Part shown: one piece after another, positions 38,013 to 46,831 of the stretch | Position numbering within the stretch: position 1 is the first letter of the stretch | Layout of the letters: every line of letters begins with the position of its first letter | Source of the DNA: Okeania sp. SIO1I7 | Lineage (GTDB): Bacteria; Cyanobacteriota; Cyanobacteriia; Cyanobacteriales; Microcoleaceae | Length of the DNA: 63,555 bases | Reading direction: 5' to 3' | NCBI GenBank assembly: GCA_010672585.1 | Contig: JAAHGF010000036.1 | Span: 1-63,555, forward strand | Notes under the pieces: model-generated | The model's database searches: none | Seen by the model: only the letters and a program-made list of their open reading frames with translations | Told to the model about the DNA's origin: nothing | Translations under genes and position numbers: made by a program

Positions 38013-39104
38013 ATGCTCAGAGCTGGAATTGTCGGACTACCCAACGTCGGAAAATCTACTTTATTTAATGCTTTGGTTGCTAATGCTAAGGCGGAAGCTG
38101 CTAACTTCCCATTTTGCACAATTGAACCCAATGTTGGTGTGGTCTCGGTGCCAGACGAGCGGTTAAATGTGCTGACTAAAATTTCTAATTCTGCTCAAAC
38201 TGTTCCTACTAGAATTGAGTTTGTTGATATTGCTGGTTTGGTTAAAGGTGCTAGTAAAGGAGAGGGATTAGGGAATCAATTTTTGTCTAATATTCGAGAG
38301 GTTGATGCTATTGTTCAGGTAGTCCGTTGTTTTGATAGTGAGGATATTATTCATGTTTCTGGTTCTGTCGATCCAGTGCGAGATATTGAGGTAATTAATT
38401 TAGAATTGGCTTTGTCCGATTTAGCTCAAGTTGAACGCCGAATTGAACGGACTAAAAAACAAGCTCGTACCAGTAAAGAAGCTCAGGTAGAGTTGGAAGT
38501 TTTGACAAAATTAGAGGGGATTTTAAATGAAGGTAAGTCGGTGAGAATGGCTGACTTAAATGAAGATGAATTTCTGTTAATTAAGCCCTTGAATTTGTTA
38601 ACTTCTAAGCCGATAATTTATGCTGCTAATGTGTCTGAGGATGACTTAGCTAGTGGAAATGGTTGGGTTGAAAAAGTCCGCAATATTGCTGCGGTGGAAA
38701 ATGCTCAAGTTGTGATAATTTCAGCTCAGGTAGAATCAGAATTAATTGAGTTACCGGAGGAGGAAAGAGCTGATTATTTAGAATCTTTAGGAGTAGAAGA
38801 AGGTGGGTTGAAATCTCTGATTAAGGCGACTTATGAATTGTTGGGATTGCGTACTTATTTTACTACTGGAGAGAAAGAAACTAAGGCTTGGACGATTCAA
38901 GCTGGAATGTTAGCTCCTCAAGCTGCTGGTGTAATTCATACTGATTTTGAGCGGGGTTTTATTCGAGCAGAAACAATTGCCTATAATGATTTAGTAGCTA
39001 CTGGTTCAATGACTGCTGCTAAAGAAAAGGGTCTGATGAGGAGTGAAGGTAAAGATTATGTTGTGAAGGAAGGAGATGTTTTGCTCTTCCGATTTAATGT
39101 TTAG
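38013..39104 (+). CDS. ychF: Redox-regulated ATPase YchF
   Basis: The Obg-family P-loop NTPase of 363 residues prefers ATP. It has G1 GLPNVGKST (8-16), G3 DIAGLVKGASKGEGLG, a coiled-coil insert, and a C-terminal TGS domain (TYFTTGEKETKAWTI, FIRAETIAYNDLV, MRSEGKDYVVKEGDVLLFRF). It associates with ribosomes and stress responses in other bacteria. The length and order are full. It is followed by a small membrane-protein gene 26 bases downstream with AGGAGA, probably co-transcribed. Confidence 0.97.
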   Translation: MLRAGIVGLPNVGKSTLFNALVANAKAEAANFPFCTIEPNVGVVSVPDERLNVLTKISNSAQTVPTRIEFVDIAGLVKGASKGEGLGNQFLSNIREVDAIVQVVRCFDSEDIIHVSGSVDPVRDIEVINLELALSDLAQVERRIERTKKQARTSKEAQVELEVLTKLEGILNEGKSVRMADLNEDEFLLIKPLNLLTSKPIIYAANVSEDDLASGNGWVEKVRNIAAVENAQVVIISAQVESELIELPEEERADYLESLGVEEGGLKSLIKATYELLGLRTYFTTGEKETKAWTIQAGMLAPQAAGVIHTDFERGFIRAETIAYNDLVATGSMTAAKEKGLMRSEGKDYVVKEGDVLLFRFNV

Positions 39105-39130
39105 ATTTCTATTAATTTCAGGAGAAAAAA

Positions 39131-39493
39131 ATGAGTATTTTGCAACTTTTAGTTCTTTGGTTTGTTACTGCTGTTAGTTTGTTTATTATTTCTAAGCTGC
39201 CTACTGGAGTAGAAATTGATGATTTTAATATTGCGTTAATTTCTTCAGCAATATTTGGGCTTTTGAATGTATTTGTACGTCCTGTATTAGCAACTTTAGC
39301 TTTGCCAGTTAATATACTTCTTCCTGGTTTAGTTACTCTAATTGTTAATCTGATTATCTTTGGTTTAGCAGCTTGGCTAGTAAGTGGATTTCGACTACGT
39401 TGGGGATTTTGGAGTGCATTAATTGGTTCTTTAGGACTAACCTTTATTAACTCTTTTCTTTATGAGTTACTGAGCAAAGCAATAGTAAGTTAG
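39131..39493 (+). CDS. Small phage-holin-family (PF04020-type) membrane protein
   Basis: The 120-residue protein has four hydrophobic segments (about 3-21, 31-50, 53-76, 82-116) and the family motifs FIISKLPTGVEI, AIFGLLNVFVRPVLATLALPVNILLPGL and GFRLRWGFWSALIGS. It is widespread in bacteria with no established function; the name reflects resemblance, not lysis activity. Preceded by a good AGGAGA ribosome site 8 bases before ATG and 26 bases from ychF. Confidence 0.85.
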   Translation: MSILQLLVLWFVTAVSLFIISKLPTGVEIDDFNIALISSAIFGLLNVFVRPVLATLALPVNILLPGLVTLIVNLIIFGLAAWLVSGFRLRWGFWSALIGSLGLTFINSFLYELLSKAIVS

Positions 39494-39748
39494 GCAGTAG
39501 TTAAATTATCAATATTTGTGGGTAATTTTAGGTTTCTTGAAAATTGATATCTAATAAATTATCCACTTTTGATGTAGAGAAGTAGGGAGTAGGGAACTAC
39601 TAATTATCTCAACGTTGGCCCTTGACCCGCGCTCTCCCGCAGGGGAGCGTCGGGATGAATGCGAGCGCATTCCGGAGGAAAAACCAATCAACATTAGGGT
39701 CTTATAAATAATCTGTTAAAATGTTTTTGTTGAAAAATTTTGCAGTAG

Positions 39749-40919
39749 ATGGTTGAAAAAGCGTACAGATTTAGATTTTACCCAACTCTGGAGCAGGAAA
39801 GTCTGTTGCGGAGGACAATAGGTTGTGTGCGCCTAATCTACAATAAGGCTTTAGCTGCTAGAACTCAAGCTTGGTATGAAAGCAAAGAACAAGTAGGGTA
39901 TAAGCAAACTTCTGCTATGCTGACGAACTGGAAAAAACAGGAAGATTTAGATTTCCTCACAGAAGTTAGCAGTGTTCCATTACAGCAAGGCTTAAGACAT
40001 CTACAAACAGCTTTTCCTGCGGAATGCTGCGCAAACACTAACTTCTTTAGTGGACGTGCCAAATATCCCAACTTTAAGAAAAAGCGCGCCGGGTGGTAGT
40101 GCAGAATTTACGCTCGTCCGCATTTAAGTGGAAAGATGGTCAAGTCTACCTAGCCAAATGTGCTGAACCATTACCTATCAGATGGAGTAGGCAACTTCCA
40201 CAAGACTGTGTACCAAGTACAATTACAGTGAAACTTGAACCCTCTGGCAGATGGTCAGTGTCCCTGAGAGTCAATGACCCTAGAGATTTAAAGCTGAACC
40301 CAGTAACCAAACAAGTTGGTATTGACGCGCGGAATTACCAGTTTAGTTACTACCAGTGATGGAGAAAAAATTGCCAACCCAAAGAACCTCAACAAGTTAC
40401 ACAAAAAACTGAGGTTAGCGGGGAAGTCTCTAAAGAGAAAAACCAAGGGGTCTAATAACTATCAAAAGGCCAGGCTGAAAGTAGCCAGGATACACACCAA
40501 GATTAAAGATTCAAGACTTGACTATACCCATAAGCGTGCCTACTCAATTAATCAGAGAAAACCAAACGATAGTAGTTGAGGACTTGGCAGTAAAAAATAT
40601 GGTCAAGAATCATAACCCACCCCCATCCCCTCCCGGGAGGGGAGCAAGAGGGGTGGGTAGTGATGCCAACTGGGGAGAGTTAGTGAGGCAATTAGAATAC
40701 AAAGCAGAATGGTACGGTCGTCAACTAATTAAAATTGACAGATATTTCCCTAGTTCTAAGCGTTGCTCTAATTGTGGTCATGTAGTGGAAAAATTACCTC
40801 TAAATATTAGAGAGTGGGATTGTCCAGAGTGTGCAGCTCACCACGATCGCGACATAAACGCTTCGATCAACATTTTGGCTGCGGGAGGAGCAGTCTCAGT
40901 CTGTGGAGCGCGCTTTTAG
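39749..40919 (+). pseudogene. tnpB: tnpB (RNA-guided nuclease-type) pseudogene
   Basis: Four segments in three frames reconstruct a TnpB: MVEKAYRFRFYPTLEQESLL; FKWKDGQVYLAKCAEPLPI with the RuvC-I region KQVGIDA (break at about 40330); SLVTTSDGEKIANPKNL; and IVVEDLAVKNM (RuvC-II Glu), the zinc ribbon CSNCGHVV...CPEC and the RuvC-III Asp in HDRDINASINILAA. At least three frameshifts inactivate it. PAECCAN (40016-40036) is a 21-base in-frame insertion of the gcgcagcattccgcagg repeat, and residues PPPSPPGRGARGV (about 40615-40655) come from a G/C-rich palindrome. Confidence 0.9.
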
Positions 40920-41030
40920 ACCATCTGGGAGTAAGTCTCGGAAGGCAGGTGCTAAGAAACAGAAAGCCCCTAACACTGATGCTAAGGAATCCCGCGCTGT
41001 CACGCAAGTGCAGCGTCGGGAGGATGTCAA
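40920..41030 (+). ncRNA. Putative omegaRNA 3' region / right end of tnpB element
   Basis: Directly follows the tnpB stop. It contains aggtgctaagaaacagaaagccc (quoted in part), then the terminal stem and GATGTCA end shared with the other right ends. By analogy with IS605 elements it would be the scaffold of the TnpB guide RNA, with the guide lying just outside at 41031 onward. Transcription is not shown. Confidence 0.55.
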
Positions 41031-41035
41031 ATCTA

Positions 41036-41924
41036 AGTTTCATATCTAAGCGTTACCTGGGGTACATTAATATATAGACAGAGTTTGAATTCCCCAACCA
41101 CGATTATCAATTCCATTATTCTGGGTATTAGTTTTATTTCTGAGGGTTTGAACGAGTTTGATTTTATAGTAAAAACCTAATTATATTGAGCCTAGCTTCT
41201 CAAAGTAGATTTATAATTCTTCTCTGTTCTCCATTTCTTCACTTCATCAATAACAATAATCGATACAAGACAGATTTGGTATAACAAAACCCCTAAATTT
41301 ACAATATTTTTAAAGTAGATAAAGTACAAAATGATCGGGTCTTTCGGGAATCAGGAAAGGAACAGATATTATCATCTTTTTTGCCTCAGCATGGAGTAGA
41401 TAACTTACAGCAGTTATCGAGTTGATAAGGTACAAAGTTTATTGCTCTAGGGAACAACGGAGGAGAGAATACAGAAATAAATAGGGGTTGGTGAATAAAG
41501 CTAAAAAAAAGTCAGGATAGCTAAGGCTTAAGAGTTTTTTATATTCAGTTTATCTCTAAGTTTATAGCTCTTATTGGCATCAATTTACTGAAATTTTCTG
41601 CTGAAGCGGAGCAAAACGCCATCTCTCGACCGCTTTTTATCCCCTTAAAAGGGGAGACTTTAGACCACAATTTTTCGGTAAAAATATCTTTGAATTTATG
41701 GAATAGGGAATTATTAACATGAAATAGGGGTAAAAATTTCATAGTTTTTATATGTCCTTAGATTTTTTACAAATCATTTGGGATTGCTATAGTTAATGAA
41801 AAAGGTAATTTCTACAATATTCGGAACTTTTTCTATAGTGCTATAACAGATATATTGATTATATTTTAATTTTTCATTTCAGGGTTAGTCGTACAAGCTA
41901 TTAGTAAATTTATCCAAAAATAAA
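41036..41924. other. Gap with AT-rich repeat fragment upstream of cyclase gene
   Basis: No gene supported. 41615-41690 is a fragment of the ccccttaaaaggggag/ttttcggtaa repeat. Elsewhere the sequence is unremarkable and AT-rich. The 65-codon frame on the minus strand at 41545-41742 covers that repeat and is rejected. Confidence 0.55.
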
Positions 41925-43343
41925 TTGTATATGTTTATTAAGATTTCCGGACTATTTTGTTTTTTTAGAGCGCGTTTATCTCGAAAAATAGTATTATGGA
42001 TATTTGCCAGTATTTTAGTAATTGAGGCTGTAATTTTAATTCCATCTTATAAGCGTCGGGAGGATGAACTTCTTCACCAACTAGAAGATGTTTCTGGAGC
42101 GATTTTTAATTCTATTGTCCGCTTGACTCAAACGACTATGAAGTCTGATGGTATGTTTCAGGCAAAAGTCAAAACATTGACGCAAGACTCTGTAGTTTTG
42201 GGAGTTACAATTTATGATTCTCAGGGAAAGTTAATAGAAACTATTGGTGAAGCTCCCAATATAGAGTTTGATGAGTTAAAAAACAAAGATATTTTGCGTG
42301 TTAGAAGTCGAGATGGTAAACGATATGATGTGGCATTGTCAGCAGATTATTTAGGAATCAATTACACATTAATTGCTCGTCACAATGCTTCTAGTATTCA
42401 GCCAAAGTTATATGCTTTTATTGGTAGAATTGCTGTGCTTGTAATTGTCATATCTCTTTTCGTTACTTTGGTGACAATGCTAGTTCTAGGAGTGTGTTTA
42501 ATTTCTCCAATTTTGAGGTTAAGGGATGATTTAATTGCTGCTGGGGAAGCCTTAAGTAAAAATGGTAATGGGGTGAATTTTTATTCTCTTTCTGTTCAAC
42601 GACAAGATGAATTAGGAGAGGTAATGGTGGCTTTTAATCAAATGTTTAATCGAGTTTCTAGAGAAATTGAGAAACGTAAGCAAGCAGAAAAAGTATTATC
42701 TGCTGAACAAAAAAAATCGGAACGATTGTTGTTAAATATTTTGCCTAAACCTATTGCCGAAAAATTAAAGGAAGAACAGGAAAATATTGCTGAAAGTTTT
42801 GCAGAAGTAACTATTTTGTTTGCTGACTTAGTAGGTTTTACTCAGTTATCAGAAAATATTCCTCCTACACAGTTAGTTAATTTACTTAATGAAATATTTT
42901 CTTGTTTTGATGAGTTAACCGATCGATATTGTTTGGAAAAAATTAAAACTATTGGAGATGCTTATATGGTAGTTGGAGGTTTACCAAATCCAAGACAAGA
43001 TCATGCTGAGGCAATTGCTGAAATGGCTCTGGATATGCAGAAGGCAATTGCTGATTTTAATCAAAAAAATAAGATGGAGCTTAGTATTAGAATTGGCATT
43101 AATACTGGTCCGGTTATTGCTGGTGTTATTGGTAGGAAAAAATTTATTTATGACCTTTGGGGTGATGCTGTTAATACTGCAAGTCGAATGGAATCTCATG
43201 GTGTACCTAATGCTATTCAAGTAACAGAAAAAACTTCTAATTATTTAAAAGAAAAATATACATTAAACCCTAGGGGTACTATTATGATTAAGGGTAAAGG
43301 AAGGATGAATACATATTTTTTAATTGATAGAAATAATCGCTGA
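41925..43343 (+). CDS. Membrane-anchored class III adenylate cyclase with HAMP domain
   Basis: The protein has 472 residues: membrane segment about 20-40 (IVLWIFASILVIEAVILI), an extracytoplasmic region to about 160, second segment about 165-192 (IGRIAVLVIVISLFVTLV), HAMP about 193-250, coiled coil, and a class III cyclase domain about 280-465. The metal-binding aspartates are in ILFADLVGFT and TIGDAYMVVGG. The Lys of EKIKTIGD and the Asp of YDLWGDAVNTASR correspond to the adenine-selecting Lys/Asp pair, so ATP is the predicted substrate. The sensory region shows no named domain by eye. It resembles cyanobacterial CyaG/CyaA-like receptors. Confidence 0.9.
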   Translation: MYMFIKISGLFCFFRARLSRKIVLWIFASILVIEAVILIPSYKRREDELLHQLEDVSGAIFNSIVRLTQTTMKSDGMFQAKVKTLTQDSVVLGVTIYDSQGKLIETIGEAPNIEFDELKNKDILRVRSRDGKRYDVALSADYLGINYTLIARHNASSIQPKLYAFIGRIAVLVIVISLFVTLVTMLVLGVCLISPILRLRDDLIAAGEALSKNGNGVNFYSLSVQRQDELGEVMVAFNQMFNRVSREIEKRKQAEKVLSAEQKKSERLLLNILPKPIAEKLKEEQENIAESFAEVTILFADLVGFTQLSENIPPTQLVNLLNEIFSCFDELTDRYCLEKIKTIGDAYMVVGGLPNPRQDHAEAIAEMALDMQKAIADFNQKNKMELSIRIGINTGPVIAGVIGRKKFIYDLWGDAVNTASRMESHGVPNAIQVTEKTSNYLKEKYTLNPRGTIMIKGKGRMNTYFLIDRNNR

Positions 43344-43623
43344 TCAATTTAACACTACATCTGGCGTTCGCGGAACGTAGCATTACCCGTATCGTTCAAT
43401 TTTTTGGTTATGAAGGTAAGGTAGTGAGAGTTGAAGGGTTAGAAGGGAGATGTAAAAAAGTACCTTTTGTTAATATGAATTAAACTATCAGAGCAGACCG
43501 CAAAAAGCTATTGAGATAGAATAGAGCTTATGATAATATTGAAAGTCAAATGATAACTACTGAGGTGGCTAACTAGAAAAAGTTATCTGCTATAAAATTA
43601 CTAGACTACCAGAGGAAAATAGG

Positions 43624-43827
43624 ATGGAAAATACTGTAAATTGTGCAGAAGATTGTGTTAATGGATGTGTTTTGGGTGATAAATGCCCGAATAAGGAATA
43701 TGTAAAAGAAACATCAAAGTTTATTGATGATACTCCCTTAGATAAAATGTTGGAAATAGCTGAAGAAGCAGTTAAGAAGAAAAGAATGGCTCCTCCTAAA
43801 TGGGTAATTCCTGAATTTCCTGAGTAA
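43624..43827 (+). CDS. Small Cys-rich conserved protein
   Basis: This 67-residue protein has four N-terminal cysteines (Cys7, 11, 15 and 21; C-x3-C-x3-C-x5-C), then an acidic/amphipathic helix (SKFIDDTPLDKMLEIAEEAVKKK) and a PPKWVIPEFPE tail. The tail reads like a conserved signature rather than a random frame, and a GAGGAAAATAGG ribosome-like sequence precedes the ATG. I think homologs exist in other cyanobacteria, but the function is unknown. The cysteines could bind zinc or an iron-sulfur cluster. It is a single gene 280 bases after the cyclase. Confidence 0.7.
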   Translation: MENTVNCAEDCVNGCVLGDKCPNKEYVKETSKFIDDTPLDKMLEIAEEAVKKKRMAPPKWVIPEFPE

Positions 43828-43936
43828 AAATAATATGAAATTAAAAGCGTTAGTGTTCCGCACTTCCAGCACTATCGCTAACTTTTTAATTAATTTAATT
43901 AATAAATAATATAATTTAGGCGATCGCTATCTTTTC

Positions 43937-43962
43937 GTAAGCATTTCCTGCGGAATTATTAC
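43937..43962. repeat. 26-bp mini-insertion with 8-bp TSD
   Basis: The sequence starts GTAAGCATTTCCTGC and ends GAATTATTAC. It is flanked by perfect 8-bp direct repeats ATCTTTTC (43929-43936 and 43963-43970). The unit is essentially one element end joined to the other with a 4-6 base centre, and nearly palindromic. Confidence 0.9.
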
Positions 43963-44188
43963 ATCTTTTCAGACTAAATATTCTTTCTTGGTAAATCACT
44001 TGAATCAAGTTTTTCAAGCTAGATATGAACAAGTTTTAAAAGAGTTAAAATCAGTGAATGATACACTTTTTCAATCTCGATTAAACTTAAATTTAAACAG
44101 ACAAGGGATGTAGATATTCCAGTAATATGGGTGATACATTCGAGTTTACTAATATCATATTTAAAGACATTCAATTCTTTGATTAAAG

Positions 44189-44214
44189 GTAAGAATTCCG
44201 TAGGAAATGCTTAC
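44189..44214. repeat. Second 26-bp mini-insertion with 8-bp TSD
   Basis: The sequence starts GTAAGAATTCCGTAGG and ends AAATGCTTAC, flanked by perfect 8-bp repeats GATTAAAG (44181-44188 and 44215-44222). It has the same size and target-duplication length as the one at 43937-43962, in the opposite orientation, but at a different target. Confidence 0.92.
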
Positions 44215-44366
44215 GATTAAAGAGGATTTAGTGATTATTTATATAAGTAGCTTATGATCAAGGAATTTAGTATCAATCAACATTTTTAAATTTTTTAGAG
44301 TATAATGAAAATCTAACTAAGAGATAAAAATTAAATCAAATTCAGAAAATAATTTTCAAAGAAAGA

Positions 44367-45470
44367 TTGTTTATGATCGAAACTATTCAAATTCCTGAAC
44401 AAATAGTAATAGATATTAGTACAATCCTGCAAATACTTGCCATCGTAGTCATAGGAATACTAACAATTATAGGAATTCGCAAACTGCCTGAATTAATGGA
44501 GAGGATTATATCTACAGAAATTTCCGAAGCATATAAAATTATCATATCTCCAAATAGATCGCTAATTGGAGTAGTAATTGCCATAGCCATATCTGAGATA
44601 ACTCTTCTGGTTGTTACACCATATTCCCAGATATCTATTATAGAAATTACTCTCAGTTTAATCTTAACTATTACTACTACTTGGTTAGGTTTTCAATTTG
44701 CTAAACAATTTTTTGATGTTTATCTAATAGAAGCAGCATTTAGAACTGGTCAGAAAGCTAATAGCGACTTATTTATAGTAGGTAAATTTATTACTAATTT
44801 TATAATTATTGTATTAGCTATTATCATTTTTGCTCAAACTCATCAAGTTAATGTATTTGGTATTATTGCAAGTCTTGGAGTAGGGGGTATAGCAGTTGCT
44901 TTTGCTGCCCAAAATACTTTAAGTCAATTACTCGGTGGTATCGTACTTTATGTAGATAGACCTTTTGTAGTAGATGATTATATTGGTCTCCCAGATGGTA
45001 CTTTTGGTAGAGTAGAATCAATTGGTTTACGCTCTACTAAAATTCGTTCTTCTGGTAAAGGTACATTAATTATTATTCCTAATAATTCTCTGACACAGGT
45101 TAATATTGAAAACTTTACCGCAGCCAAGAAAGTTATGTCTATTTTATACTTAACTTTTTATCGTCAAGTAGATATTGAAGAACAAGCATTAATACGGCAA
45201 GTTATCTTAGCAAGTACAATGGATATATTTGGCATCGAGCCTCGCAATACTGATATTACTTTTAAAGATTCACAAAGTTCTACTTCTCAAGATATAACTC
45301 AAGCCCAGATTACATTTTTTATTTTAGGTTCTGGTAAAGTATCTATGGATTTGCGTCGTCAAATGTTGGATAATGCTAGTCAAAGAATTACTTTGAAACT
45401 TAAAGAATATGGTATTGCTTTTGCTATTGAGCAACCTAGTATCTATGTTGATTCACCAATTACAGTTTAA
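44367..45470 (+). CDS. MscS-family mechanosensitive channel (tandem copy 1)
   Basis: The frame opens at TTG (44367), but ATG at 44373 (MIETIQIPEQIV) is the more likely start, giving 365 residues. There are four hydrophobic segments. The pore/MscS core is VFGIIASLGVGGIAVAFAAQNTLSQLLGG (quoted in part), then YVDRPFVVDDYIGLPDGTFGRVESIGLRSTKI and IIIPNNSLTQVNIENFTAAKKV. A C-terminal alpha/beta domain ends YVDSPITV. It is followed after six bases by a paralog, so the two form an operon; heteromeric channels are possible. Confidence 0.9.
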   Translation: MFMIETIQIPEQIVIDISTILQILAIVVIGILTIIGIRKLPELMERIISTEISEAYKIIISPNRSLIGVVIAIAISEITLLVVTPYSQISIIEITLSLILTITTTWLGFQFAKQFFDVYLIEAAFRTGQKANSDLFIVGKFITNFIIIVLAIIIFAQTHQVNVFGIIASLGVGGIAVAFAAQNTLSQLLGGIVLYVDRPFVVDDYIGLPDGTFGRVESIGLRSTKIRSSGKGTLIIIPNNSLTQVNIENFTAAKKVMSILYLTFYRQVDIEEQALIRQVILASTMDIFGIEPRNTDITFKDSQSSTSQDITQAQITFFILGSGKVSMDLRRQMLDNASQRITLKLKEYGIAFAIEQPSIYVDSPITV

Positions 45471-45476
45471 TTTTCT

Positions 45477-46598
45477 ATGTTTTTCTCAAATATAATTGAC
45501 AAGGTAAATCAGCTATATATTTTTTTGGAAGGTTCTAACATTCCTCACTATCTAATTTTTTTTATATTTGCCCTGGGAGCATTATTTATAGGAAAATATA
45601 CCCCAGGGATAGTACAACTAACGATTAATAGATTTATGCCGAATTTAGGCAAAGAAATTACTAATAACTTTATTATTCCACTTACAAAACCTTTCCAAGT
45701 TGCAGGAACATTTATATTAATTTCTCTATCCTCAGTTTGGTTGGAAGAGTATCAAACATTATACAGTTTCTTTAATCCTTTAATCGTTCTTGCTGTAGTT
45801 ATTGGCATTGCTTGGTTAGCTTCCCGTTTATTTCAGCAGTTACTCAGGATATATGGCATTGAAATTATTCGTAAATCTGGCTTAGAAGCTGATGAATTGC
45901 TGTTAGTATTTGAGACAATAGTAAATGTAGCAATCGGATTTATTGCTGCAATAGGTTATGCTCAAAGTCAAAAATTTCCATTGACAGGTTTGTTAGCTGG
46001 AGTATCTATTGGTGGTGTTGCTATTAGTTTTGCTGCTTCCAAAACTTTGGAGCAATTATTTGGTACTGTTGTATTGTATTTAGACCGTCCTTTTATTCCT
46101 GGAGATTATATTCGTTGCTCATTAGGAGAAGGCGAGATGTATGGCAGAGTAGAATCTATTGGTTTGCGCTCTACAAAAATCAGGAAAGCCGCCACGGGTA
46201 CACTATATATTGTTCCTAATAACCAATTAGCCAATGCAGGAATTGAGAATATTACCCGTGGTAAAAAAGTGATGGTCTTATTATATTTAGACTTTACTAA
46301 AAAACTGATAGAACGAGAAAAAGCTCTAGTTCAGCAAGTAGTTAAAAATAGTACAGATTCAGTATTTGGCATTGACCCAGGAAGTACAAAAATAGCAGTA
46401 TTTGACCATGAACATACAGATAAATGTCGGGCTAGAATAACTTTTTTTATTCTCGGTTCTAGTGAAAATTCTATCCAATTAAGAAAGCGACTTTTGGAAG
46501 TTGCTAATCAAACTATTTCTAAGGAACTAAAAAAGTTTGGCATTGAATTTTATCTACAAGAACCAAATATTTATGTAGATTCCCCAATTACTATGTAG
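45477..46598 (+). CDS. MscS-family mechanosensitive channel (tandem copy 2)
   Basis: This 373-residue paralog of the previous gene has the same order: hydrophobic segments, FPLTGLLAGVSIGGVAISFA pore helix, YLDRPFIPGDYI, GRVESIGLRSTKIRKAATGT, VPNNQLANAGIENITRGKKV. It ends YVDSPITM. Its TAG stop (46596-46598) consists of T plus the first two bases (AG) of an AGGGTTTGC element, so the original C-terminus may have been slightly longer (the paralog ends in ITV). Confidence 0.88.
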   Translation: MFFSNIIDKVNQLYIFLEGSNIPHYLIFFIFALGALFIGKYTPGIVQLTINRFMPNLGKEITNNFIIPLTKPFQVAGTFILISLSSVWLEEYQTLYSFFNPLIVLAVVIGIAWLASRLFQQLLRIYGIEIIRKSGLEADELLLVFETIVNVAIGFIAAIGYAQSQKFPLTGLLAGVSIGGVAISFAASKTLEQLFGTVVLYLDRPFIPGDYIRCSLGEGEMYGRVESIGLRSTKIRKAATGTLYIVPNNQLANAGIENITRGKKVMVLLYLDFTKKLIEREKALVQQVVKNSTDSVFGIDPGSTKIAVFDHEHTDKCRARITFFILGSSENSIQLRKRLLEVANQTISKELKKFGIEFYLQEPNIYVDSPITM

Positions 46599-46831
46599 GG
46601 TTTGCGCTTCACTAGTCTTATGGGTGAGGGTAGGAGACAGGAGACAGGAGAAATGGGTACGTAGCGAGGAGGTAGGAGTAACAATTGTAAGAATGATTTT
46701 TCTGCCCAACTATGCGCCTAAAATATTAACTTTTTGAGCATCAATACTCTGAAAACCAGGCACTTTTTAAAGACCCCAAAAAAGCACTTACCTTTATCTG
46801 CAAATATTTTTAGATCTAATCAGCAAGCCCT
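46597..46831. repeat. AGGGTTTGC-family element at a stop codon
   Basis: Left end AGGGTTTGCGCT (46597) and right end TCAGCAAGCCCT (to 46831) with the family core ccaggcactttttaaag. The 4-bp flanks (atgt/attt) do not match, unlike the other copies, so the junction may have been altered. It sits across the stop of the second MscS gene. Confidence 0.75.

Larger units (their letters stand above)
39600..41035 (+). mobile_element. IS200/IS605-family (TnpB-only) element, decayed
   Basis: The left end has a cccgcgctctcccgcagggg hairpin (about 39627-39653). The centre is a frameshifted tnpB (39749-40919). The right part (40920-41030) ends in a cccgcgctgtcacgcaag/gcagcgtcggg hairpin and GATGTCA. No tnpA is present, so the copy would have been mobile only in trans. 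It is the most complete IS605 unit in the window and gives the reference for the orphan ends at 380, 11700 and 34170. Confidence 0.85.
43828..44366. other. Gap containing two 26-bp mini-insertions
   Basis: AT-rich with a HIP1 site at 43920. It holds the two mini-elements at 43937-43962 and 44189-44214. Nothing else, including any gene or terminator, is recognisable. Confidence 0.6.

Noticed and set aside
39131-39493. Prophage holin
   Set aside because: The gene belongs to a family named for resemblance only. It follows ychF with a clean ribosome site and no phage genes nearby.
43394-43492. Possible gene fragment (VQFFGYEGKVVRVEGLEGRC and on)
   Set aside because: Only about 30 residues, with no start, no neighbouring partner and no recognised family. 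I do not annotate it.
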